From contig CAZQJH010000012.1 in NCBI GenBank assembly GCA_964593515.1, forward strand, positions 1 to 22,100: a DNA stretch of 22,100 nt, given 5' to 3'. Source of the stretch: JAXJYR01 sp964593515 (GTDB lineage: Bacteria > Bacillota_I > Bacilli_A > Erysipelotrichales > Erysipelotrichaceae). Positions within the stretch are counted from its first letter, which is position 1, and the number at the start of each line of letters is the position of its first letter. The position numbers were made by a program, and so were the translations under genes. Below are positions 16,435 through 22,100 of this stretch, piece after piece. The notes below the pieces were generated by a model. The model was given only the letters and a program-made list of their open reading frames with translations, was not told where the DNA came from and searched no databases.

Positions 16435-17274
16435 TTATTTAGAGTAGTCGTAGAATCCAGCACCGCTCTTACGTCCTAATTTACCTCCACGTACCATTTT
16501 TCTTAATAATGTACATGCACGGTATTTAGAATCACCAGTTTCGTGGTATAAAACGTCCATGATTGCAACAACGATGTCTAAACCAACTAAGTCTCCTAAA
16601 GCTAAAGGTCCCATTGGGTGGTTAGCTCCTAATTTCATAGCTGTATCGATGTCTTCAACAGAAGCGATTCCTTCTTGTAAGATGAAAGCAGCTTCGTTAA
16701 TCATAGGGATTAAGATACGGTTAACAACGAATCCAGGCCCTTCAGCAACTTCAACTGGAGTTTTTCCTAATGCTTTAGATAATTCGATAACTTGATCTTT
16801 TACTTCAGCAGGAGTGTTAATTCCAGAAATTACTTCAACTAATTTCATACGATCAGCTGGGTTAAAGAAGTGCATACCGATAACATCGTGTTTGATTCCT
16901 TTAGCAATTTCAGTTACTGATAATGAAGATGTGTTTGTAGCGAAGATACATCCTTCTTTACAAATTCCATCTAAAGTTGTGAATAATTCTTTTTTAGTTT
17001 CCATGATTTCTAATACAGCTTCAACTACTAAATCACAGTCAGCTAAATCAGCATATTCACCAGCTTTTAAGTTAGCTTTTGTTGCATTAGCTTTTTCTTC
17101 GCTAATTTTTTCTCTTGCAACTAATTTATCTAAACCAGCTACAATTTTGTTGATTCCATTTTGTGCCCATTCTAATTTAATGTCACAAACAGTTACTTCA
17201 AATCCATTGCTAGCAAATGCATTAGCAATTCCTTGCCCCATTGTACCAGCACCGATTACACCAATTTTTTTCAT
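16435..17274 (-). CDS. hbd: 3-hydroxybutyryl-CoA dehydrogenase
   Basis: NAD(P)H-dependent reduction of acetoacetyl-CoA to 3-hydroxybutyryl-CoA. It has 279 residues, the typical single-domain-pair form. The N-terminal Rossmann motif GVIGAGTMGQGIANAFA is at 5-21, NTSSLSV with the conserved Ser at about 114-120, and catalytic His135 in GMHFFNPADRMKLVE. The C-terminal HCDH domain holds GFVVNRILIPMINEA and NHPMGPLALGDLVGLD. AAGGAGA is about nine bases before ATG. It is 19 bases after etfA and is the last gene before the internal hairpin. Confidence 0.96.
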   Translation of the reverse strand: MKKIGVIGAGTMGQGIANAFASNGFEVTVCDIKLEWAQNGINKIVAGLDKLVAREKISEEKANATKANLKAGEYADLADCDLVVEAVLEIMETKKELFTTLDGICKEGCIFATNTSSLSVTEIAKGIKHDVIGMHFFNPADRMKLVEVISGINTPAEVKDQVIELSKALGKTPVEVAEGPGFVVNRILIPMINEAAFILQEGIASVEDIDTAMKLGANHPMGPLALGDLVGLDIVVAIMDVLYHETGDSKYRACTLLRKMVRGGKLGRKSGAGFYDYSK

Positions 17275-17293
17275 TTTAAAGTTCTCCTTTTAA

Positions 17294-18325
17294 TTAAGCT
17301 TTTTTAGCAGCAATAATTTCTTCTTTTAATAAAGGAAGAATTTCTTTTACATCTCCAACAAATCCCATGTTAGCGATTGAGAAGATTTCAGCTTGAGGGT
17401 CACGGTTGATTGCAATAATCATATCTGAGTTTTCCATACCAGCAGTGTGTTGGCAAGCTCCAGAAATACCACAAGCAATGTATAATGAAGGTTTAACTGT
17501 TTTACCAGTTTGTCCTACTTGGATTGCTTTGTCAGCTAATCCATCATCAACTACAGCACGGCTTACACACATTGCTCCACCTAATTCAGCAGCAACAGCT
17601 TCTACCATGTCTAAGCAGTCTTCAGCACCACGTCCAGCACCTACTAAGATATCACATTTAGCAATATCGATTCCTTCGATTACTTTAGCGATTTCTTCTT
17701 TAACAACTACTCTAGCTTCAGTTGTAGCGAATACAGGATTGAATTCTTCAACTTCACCAGTTCTAGTTTCATCAGCAGCATCCATAGAGAATACGTTAGG
17801 ACGAATTGTAGCCATTTGAGGACGAGTGTTTTCACATTTAATAGTTCCAAATAAGTTACCACCGAAAGTTGGACGAGTAACTAATAATAATGCTTCACCG
17901 TTAGCAATTTTTTCTTCATCTAAGTTGATGTCAATTTTAGTAGCATCAGCAGTTAATCCAGTGTTAAGACGAGCAGCAACACGTGGTGCTAAGTCACGTC
18001 CTAAAACAGTAGCTCCTGTTAATAAGCTATCTGGGTTATAAGCTTTAATAACTTGAGTTAAAGCATCAGCATAGAAATCAGTGTTGTATCCTTCTAATAA
18101 TGGGTTATCTACCACGATTACTTTATCAGCACCGTGTGCAATAACGCTTTGTGCTTGATCTTTAATGTTGTGTCCTAATAAAATAGCAACAACTTTGTAA
18201 TCTAATGTAGGAATTGTAGCAACTAATTTTCTAGCTTCGCTAATTAATTCGTAACCAACGTTAGCAATAACACCTTTACGTTGTTCAACGAATACGTAAA
18301 TATCTTTACTATCGAATTTAGCCAT
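17294..18325 (-). CDS. etfA: Electron transfer flavoprotein alpha subunit
   Basis: FAD-binding large subunit of the EtfAB flavoprotein that partners Bcd. It has 343 residues. The N-terminal domain is the less conserved half. The C-terminal FAD domain is clear: VGAGRGAED, then VGQTGKTVKPSLYIACGI, SGACQHTAGM and AINRDPQAEIFSIANMGFVGD. In anaerobic butyrate formers the Bcd-EtfAB complex bifurcates electrons from NADH to crotonyl-CoA and ferredoxin. That role is inferred from the operon. Order etfB-etfA is the usual one, with a 12-base gap and TAGGAGG RBS. Confidence 0.95.
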   Translation of the reverse strand: MAKFDSKDIYVFVEQRKGVIANVGYELISEARKLVATIPTLDYKVVAILLGHNIKDQAQSVIAHGADKVIVVDNPLLEGYNTDFYADALTQVIKAYNPDSLLTGATVLGRDLAPRVAARLNTGLTADATKIDINLDEEKIANGEALLLVTRPTFGGNLFGTIKCENTRPQMATIRPNVFSMDAADETRTGEVEEFNPVFATTEARVVVKEEIAKVIEGIDIAKCDILVGAGRGAEDCLDMVEAVAAELGGAMCVSRAVVDDGLADKAIQVGQTGKTVKPSLYIACGISGACQHTAGMENSDMIIAINRDPQAEIFSIANMGFVGDVKEILPLLKEEIIAAKKA

Positions 18326-18337
18326 TGTTTATTCCTC

Positions 18338-19132
18338 CTATTTAGTAATGATTTGCTTTTGTTTTAATGTAGTTGCAATTAATTTTGCAGCTTCATCAGC
18401 AGGCAATTCAAATTTTTCAGTTTCAGCAGTTACATCTTTAGTGAATGTTCTGTATACACTAGTAGGAGATCCTTTTAAACCTACTTTTTCTTCAGCGATT
18501 CCTAAATCGTCAAATGTGTAAGTTGTAACAGCTTTGTTCATTGAATCAACGATGTCATTACAGTTCATGTAACGAGGTTCGTTCATTCCACTTAAACAAG
18601 TTAATACACAAGGTAATGTACATTCGATAATTTCTTCAGTATCTTCTAAAGATTTACGAACAGTAATTTTATCGTTAGTTAAGTCGATAATTTTATCAAC
18701 ATAAGTAACTTGTGGTAATCCTAAACGTTCAGCAGTTTGAGGTCCTACTTGAGCAGTATCTCCATCGATTGCTTGACGTCCAGCAATAATTAAATCGTAA
18801 GCTCCAGCTTTTTCAATAGCAGCAGCTAATGTAATTGAAGTAGCACATGTATCAGCTCCGCCGAATTTACGGTCAGTAACTAAAATACATTCGTCAACTC
18901 CACGTCCAAATAATTCTTTTAACATTCCTCCAGCTTGAGGTGGACCCATTGAGATAACAGTTACGTTAACATCATCTCTAGTTTCTTTAATTTTTAAAGC
19001 TTCTTCAACACCAGCTAAGTCATCTGGGTTAATGATTGTAGGAACACCTTCACGGATTAATGCACCAGTAACTTTATCAACACGGATTTCAGTAGAATCC
19101 GGTACTTGTTTTACAAGAACAATAATTTTCAT
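18338..19132 (-). CDS. etfB: Electron transfer flavoprotein beta subunit
   Basis: Small subunit of EtfAB, 264 residues. KIIVLVKQVPDSTEIRVD opens the protein, INPDDLAGVEEALKIKE (34-50) follows, and GRQAIDGDTAQVGPQTAERL is the nucleotide-binding stretch characteristic of the family. In bifurcating EtfAB this subunit carries the second FAD where mitochondrial ETF binds AMP. Which of the two it binds cannot be decided by eye, though the gene order with bcd, hbd, crt and thl favours the bifurcating type. The gene starts 21 bases after bcd with AAAGGA about ten bases before ATG. Confidence 0.95.
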   Translation of the reverse strand: MKIIVLVKQVPDSTEIRVDKVTGALIREGVPTIINPDDLAGVEEALKIKETRDDVNVTVISMGPPQAGGMLKELFGRGVDECILVTDRKFGGADTCATSITLAAAIEKAGAYDLIIAGRQAIDGDTAQVGPQTAERLGLPQVTYVDKIIDLTNDKITVRKSLEDTEEIIECTLPCVLTCLSGMNEPRYMNCNDIVDSMNKAVTTYTFDDLGIAEEKVGLKGSPTSVYRTFTKDVTAETEKFELPADEAAKLIATTLKQKQIITK

Positions 19133-19153
19133 ACTTACATTTTCCTTTCTTTA

Positions 19154-20296
19154 TTATTTTAACATGTCTCCAGAAATAACCATACGTTGTACTTCAGAAG
19201 TACCTTCGTAGATTTCAGTGATCTTAGCATCACGGAACATTCTTTCAACTGGGTAATCACGAGTATATCCGTATCCACCTAATAATTGGATAGCTTTAGT
19301 AGTAACTTCCATAGCTGTTTCAGCAGCGAATAATTTAGCTTCTGCAGCTAATACAGTATAAGGTTGTCCGTTTTCTTTAGCCATAGCAGCTTTATATACT
19401 AATAATCTAGCAGCATCAACTTTAGTTTGCATATCTGCTAATTGGAATTGTGTGTTTTGGAATTTAGCAATTGCACGACCGAATTGTTTACGTGCTTTAA
19501 CGTAAGGAACAACTTCATCGATAGCACCTTGAGCAATACCTAATGCTTGAGCAGCAATACCGATACGTCCTCCGTCTAATGTTTTCATCGCAATACCGAA
19601 TCCTTTACCTTCAGCACCTAATAAAGCGTCAGCTCCTAATTTAACGTTGTTGAAGATAAGTTCACTAGTAGCACTACCACGAATACCTAATTTCTTTTCG
19701 TGTTTACCAATAGTGAATCCTGGAGTACCTTTTTCTACGATGAACGCAGAAATTCCTCTAGTTCCTTTTGATTTGTCAGTCATAGCGAAAATGATGTATA
19801 CATCAGCAGCTCCAGCGTTAGTAATGAAGATCTTAGTACCATTTAAAATGTATCCTCCATCTTCAGTTTTAACAGCTGTAGTTTGTTGACCAGCAGCATC
19901 TGTACCAGCATTTGGTTCAGTTAAACCGAAAGCAGCTAATTTGTTTCCTGTACATAAGTCAGGTAAGTATTTAGCTTTTTGTTCAGCAGTACCGAATTCA
20001 GCAATAGGCCAAGTACCTAATGATGTATGAGCTGATAATACAACTCCTGTTGTACCACATTTTTTACTTAATTCTTCAACTGCAAGAATGTATGATAAGT
20101 AGTCAGCACCAGCTCCACCATATTCTCTTGAGTAAGGAATTCCTAGCATTTTACATGCCTTCATTTTTTCAACGTTTTCTACTGGAAAACGTTCTTCTTC
20201 GTCAATTTCTGCTGCAAGAGGTTTTACTTCTTTTTCAGCGAATTCAGCGAATAGTTTCTTCATCATTTGTTGTTGTTCAGTTAACATGAAGTCCAT
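19154..20296 (-). CDS. bcd: Butyryl-CoA dehydrogenase
   Basis: Acyl-CoA dehydrogenase family flavoprotein reducing crotonyl-CoA to butyryl-CoA together with EtfAB, the energy-conserving step of the pathway. It has 380 residues. FGLTEPNAGTDAAG (123-136) and GTKIFITNAGAADVYI (153-168) are the FAD/substrate motifs. The catalytic glutamate is Glu364 in EIYEGTSEVQRMVISG. The frame continues 27 codons upstream to an ATG at 20377, but that lies at the predicted transcription start. ATG at 20296 is chosen because GAGGAG stands seven bases before it and the protein then matches family length. It is the first gene of the leftward butyrate operon. Confidence 0.96.
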   Translation of the reverse strand: MDFMLTEQQQMMKKLFAEFAEKEVKPLAAEIDEEERFPVENVEKMKACKMLGIPYSREYGGAGADYLSYILAVEELSKKCGTTGVVLSAHTSLGTWPIAEFGTAEQKAKYLPDLCTGNKLAAFGLTEPNAGTDAAGQQTTAVKTEDGGYILNGTKIFITNAGAADVYIIFAMTDKSKGTRGISAFIVEKGTPGFTIGKHEKKLGIRGSATSELIFNNVKLGADALLGAEGKGFGIAMKTLDGGRIGIAAQALGIAQGAIDEVVPYVKARKQFGRAIAKFQNTQFQLADMQTKVDAARLLVYKAAMAKENGQPYTVLAAEAKLFAAETAMEVTTKAIQLLGGYGYTRDYPVERMFRDAKITEIYEGTSEVQRMVISGDMLK

Positions 20297-20330
20297 AAGT
20301 TGTCTCCTCTCTAATATAATAATATGACAT

Positions 20331-20375
20331 GGATAATGTTTTGGCTCTTTACGAGCATGCAAAATTCCATAATCC
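20331..20375 (-). promoter_or_regulatory. 5'-terminal hairpin in the bcd leader
   Basis: Within the roughly 80-base leader, three nested stems form one long hairpin. GGAUUAUG pairs with CAUUAUCC (one U-U mismatch), UUUUG pairs with CAAAA, and GCUC pairs with GAGC around a GUAAA loop; GAA and CAU bulge on the 5' side. It begins within a base or two of the predicted transcript start. It could stabilise the mRNA or act as a leader element. No known riboswitch class is recognised. Confidence 0.55.
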
Positions 20376-20382
20376 ATTTAAT

Positions 20383-20411
20383 ATTCTACCCCTTTATTTC
20401 GCAATCGTCAA
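20383..20411 (-). promoter_or_regulatory. Promoter of the bcd-etfB-etfA-hbd-crt operon
   Basis: On the minus strand TTGACG (20406-20411) and TAGAAT (20383-20388) are 17 bases apart, placing the start near 20376. The Rex-type operator begins five bases upstream of this -35. Confidence 0.85.
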
Positions 20412-20416
20412 TAAGT

Positions 20417-20434
20417 TTGTTAATTTTTTAACAA
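20417..20434. promoter_or_regulatory. Rex operator (redox-sensing repressor site)
   Basis: TTGTTAATTTTTTAACAA matches the published Rex consensus TTGTTAANNNNTTAACAA at every fixed position and is a full palindrome in its arms. Rex is an NADH/NAD+-sensing repressor known to control thl, crt-bcd-etf-hbd and alcohol genes in clostridia. Here the site lies between divergent bcd and thl, so one site may serve both. It is adjacent to the bcd -35, and 80 bases upstream of the thl -35. Confidence 0.9.
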
Positions 20435-20459
20435 GTTTTTATTTCCGCTTTTTTCACAA

Positions 20460-20473
20460 GTGAGCGCTTGCTA
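20460..20473 (+). promoter_or_regulatory. Candidate operator upstream of thl
   Basis: GTGAGCGCTTGCTA contains the 10-mer AGCGCTTGCT found also at 107-116. It lies about 43 bases upstream of the thl -35. The AGCGCT core resembles a CcpA/LacI-family site, but the flanks fit the cre consensus poorly. Between here and the promoter, TTTTTCAC occurs three times (from 20450, 20485 and 20501). No regulator can be named. Confidence 0.35.
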
Positions 20474-20514
20474 AAAAGGTAATATTTTTCACTAATCAAT
20501 TTTTTCACAAACCA

Positions 20515-20543
20515 TTGACATGACCATTCTTTTTTTGTATTAT
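20515..20543 (+). promoter_or_regulatory. Promoter of thl
   Basis: A perfect TTGACA (20515-20520) is followed after 17 bases by TATTAT (20538-20543), which overlaps TATAAT (20541-20546). Transcription should start near 20550, giving a leader of about 38 bases. Confidence 0.87.
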
Positions 20544-20588
20544 AATTAAGAACAAATTCTCGACAACGAGATGGAAAGGAAAAAAACA

Positions 20589-21794
20589 ATGAGAAAAACT
20601 TATGTAATTAGTGCAAAAAGAACTGCTATTGGTAGTTTCTTAGGATCATTAACTAACGTAAAACCTGCTGAAATGGGTGCTACAGTAGTTAAAGCATTAT
20701 TAGAAGATGCTAAAGTTGCTCCTGAAAACGTAGATGAATTAATCTGTGGTAACGTATTAGGTGCTGGATTAGGACAAAACATTGGACGTCAAGTATTATT
20801 AGGTGCTGGAATTCCTGAAACTGTTTGTTCTCACTCAGTAAACATGGTATGTGGATCTGGATTAAGAACTGTTATGGAAGGGGTTATGTCAATTCAAACT
20901 GGTTTCAACGATATCGTTGTTGCTGGAGGGGTTGAATCAATGTCAGGTGCTCCTTACTTAATTCCTGCTAACTCTCGTACAGGAAACAAAATGGGTGATT
21001 TCAAATGTACTGACCACATGATCTACGATGCATTAACTGATGCTATGAACGGAGTTCACATGGGTGTTACTGCTGAAAACATCGCTAACAAATACAACAT
21101 TACTCGTGAAATGCAAGATGAATTTGCATATGCTTCACAAGTTAAAGCTATCGCTGCTGTTGATGGTGGAAAATTCAAAGACGAAATCGTTCCAATCGAA
21201 GTTAAAATGAAAAAAGAAACAGTTATCTTCGATACTGACGAACACCCTAACCGTAAAACTAACCCTGAAAAATTAGCTAAATTACGTCCTGCTTTCGTTA
21301 AAGATGGAACTGTAACAGCTGGTAACGCTTCAGGAATCAACGACGGTGCAAGTTTCGTATTATTAGCAAGTGAAGAAGCTGTAGAAAAATACGGATTAAC
21401 TCCAATCTGTGAAGTTATCGGTATTGGACAAGGTGGGGTTGACCCATTAACAATGGGATTAGGACCTACTCCTGCTATCCGTAACGCTTTAAACTACGCT
21501 AACATGAAATTAGAAGACATCGAATTAGTAGAATTAAACGAAGCATTCGCTGCTCAATCATTAGGAGTTATCCACGAATTAGTTGAAGAACACGGAATCG
21601 ACCGTGAAGCATTCATGGCTAAAACTAACGTAAACGGTGGAGCTATCGCTTTAGGACACCCAGTTGGTGCTTCTGGAAACCGTATCTTAGTTTCATTAAT
21701 CCACGAAATGAAAAAATCAGGTGCTAAAACTGGTTTAGCTTCATTATGTATCGGTGGTGGACAAGGTACTGCTGTTATCGTTAAATTAGTTTAA
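20589..21794 (+). CDS. thl: Acetyl-CoA acetyltransferase (thiolase)
   Basis: Condenses two acetyl-CoA to acetoacetyl-CoA, the entry step of butyrate synthesis. It has 401 residues, a little longer than the usual 390-395. The acylated cysteine is Cys88 in NMVCGSGLR, GLGPTPAIRNAL lies in the C-terminal half, and the catalytic pair is His357 in ALGHPVGASGNR and Cys387 in CIGGGQG. An in-frame ATG at 20571 precedes the RBS GGAAAGGA (20573-20580), so ATG 20589, eight bases after it, is the start. All 23 Asn codons I read are AAC, unlike the AAT-rich arg genes, a mark of very high expression. It is transcribed alone, divergent from bcd. Confidence 0.97.
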   Translation: MRKTYVISAKRTAIGSFLGSLTNVKPAEMGATVVKALLEDAKVAPENVDELICGNVLGAGLGQNIGRQVLLGAGIPETVCSHSVNMVCGSGLRTVMEGVMSIQTGFNDIVVAGGVESMSGAPYLIPANSRTGNKMGDFKCTDHMIYDALTDAMNGVHMGVTAENIANKYNITREMQDEFAYASQVKAIAAVDGGKFKDEIVPIEVKMKKETVIFDTDEHPNRKTNPEKLAKLRPAFVKDGTVTAGNASGINDGASFVLLASEEAVEKYGLTPICEVIGIGQGGVDPLTMGLGPTPAIRNALNYANMKLEDIELVELNEAFAAQSLGVIHELVEEHGIDREAFMAKTNVNGGAIALGHPVGASGNRILVSLIHEMKKSGAKTGLASLCIGGGQGTAVIVKLV

Positions 21795-21808
21795 TATTAA
21801 ACTCAATC

Positions 21809-21835
21809 AAGGAGCTTTTAAAAGCTCCTTTTTTT
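21809..21835 (+). terminator. Intrinsic terminator of thl
   Basis: The 22-bp perfect palindrome built on AAGGAGCTTTT (21809-21830) is followed by five T, the last two of which overlap the stop codon of the converging prepilin peptidase gene. On the minus strand there is no comparable T run, so it chiefly serves thl. Confidence 0.92.
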
Positions 21836-22100
21836 ATATCATCATTACAATGAAAGTAGCTATTACTAAGAAAGGAGCAAAAGCTATTTTCATTTTTTTA
21901 TTATACTTAAAGACATATACTAATATATATGCTAAAAATCCTGCTATTAAAGTTGCTATTAAGATCATCATCATACTATCTTCTTGTAATAAACAACCTA
22001 AAACAAAACATAAATCTTTATCCCCTGCCCCAAAACCATCTTTATTAATTAATAAACATAATTTAATCATTGACCATAAAATAAAACCATATAATAAACT
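21834..22100 (-). CDS. Prepilin peptidase (A24 family), C-terminal part, cut by the window edge
   Basis: Membrane aspartic protease that cleaves and often N-methylates type IV prepilins or competence pseudopilins. The frame is open to the right edge, so the 88 visible residues are the C-terminus only. An internal Met at 22070 is not the start. GFGAGDKDLCFVLGCLL matches the GxGDxxL motif carrying the second catalytic Asp, and it is followed by a membrane segment (ILIATLIAGFLAYILVYVF). The closing KIAFAPFLVIATFIVMMI corresponds to the family's conserved PFL end. The first catalytic Asp and the zinc-finger region, if any, lie outside. Nothing else in the window relates to pili; it converges on thl. 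Confidence 0.85.
   Translation of the reverse strand, partial: SLLYGFILWSMIKLCLLINKDGFGAGDKDLCFVLGCLLQEDSMMMILIATLIAGFLAYILVYVFKYNKKMKIAFAPFLVIATFIVMMI

Noticed and set aside
16814..17293. 159-codon plus-strand open frame opposite hbd
   Set aside because: It is antisense to a clear hbd with intact motifs, has no RBS or recognisable domain, and arises from the codon structure of the real gene. The same holds for plus-strand frames at 17406-17819, 17826-18041, 1993-2226 and 8044-8328.
20297..20377. 27-codon N-terminal extension of Bcd from ATG 20377
   Set aside because: The ATG sits at or before the predicted transcription start, has no RBS, and overlaps the leader hairpin. ATG 20296 has a strong RBS and gives family length.
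20571..20588. Earlier in-frame thl start at 20571
   Set aside because: It lies upstream of and overlaps the only good RBS (20573-20580). The thiolase family begins at the next ATG.
1..22100. CRISPR arrays, tRNA or rRNA genes, insertion sequences, phage or defence genes
   Set aside because: I found no repeat-spacer array, cloverleaf, rRNA-like stretch, transposase or defence-type protein. The strand layout is that of ordinary chromosomal operons.

Overview
The window is AT-rich DNA with dense, short-gapped gene runs, T-box leaders, strong AGGAGG-type ribosome binding sites and almost exclusive TTA leucine codons. This points to a low-GC Bacillota anaerobe. The gene mix (a complete butyrate pathway ending in a CoA-transferase, plus de novo arginine synthesis) suggests a gut fermenter, perhaps Erysipelotrichales-like, but the sequence alone does not fix the taxon.

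From left to right: 1-263 is intergenic and probably holds the upstream region of a gene outside the window, plus the pheT terminator. At 264-3997 is a minus-strand pheS-pheT unit, the two subunits of phenylalanyl-tRNA synthetase, behind a T-box leader whose specifier reads UUC (Phe). At 4002-4589 is a small thioredoxin-fold lipoprotein with a CPWC active site. At 4646-12860 is one long minus-strand arginine operon, argG-argH-argC-argJ-argB-argD-argF. It has a good promoter, a T-box leader whose specifier reads CGC (Arg), a tandem-palindrome operator candidate upstream and an intrinsic terminator after argF. ArgJ is the cyclic type, so these seven genes take glutamate to arginine if carbamoyl phosphate is supplied from elsewhere. 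At 12904-13932 is a low-specificity threonine aldolase with a terminator directly on each side.

At 13984-21794 is the butyrate locus. Thiolase (thl) reads rightward. Divergent from it, bcd-etfB-etfA-hbd-crt and a propionate-CoA-transferase-like gene read leftward. Together they turn two acetyl-CoA into butyryl-CoA and then exchange the CoA, most likely with acetate. The shared intergenic region has an exact Rex-type operator (TTGTTAA-N4-TTAACAA), a sigma-A-type promoter facing each way and a structured 5' leader on the bcd transcript. A branched terminator-like hairpin splits the leftward operon between hbd and crt. The right edge carries the C-terminal end of a prepilin peptidase.

The coding content is well-known core metabolism, and I see no undescribed protein system. 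The novelty here is regulatory: dual control in front of argG, an unusual pheS T-box terminator, the internal hairpin in the butyrate operon, the 5'-terminal bcd hairpin, and a 10-bp motif shared between two distant promoter regions.
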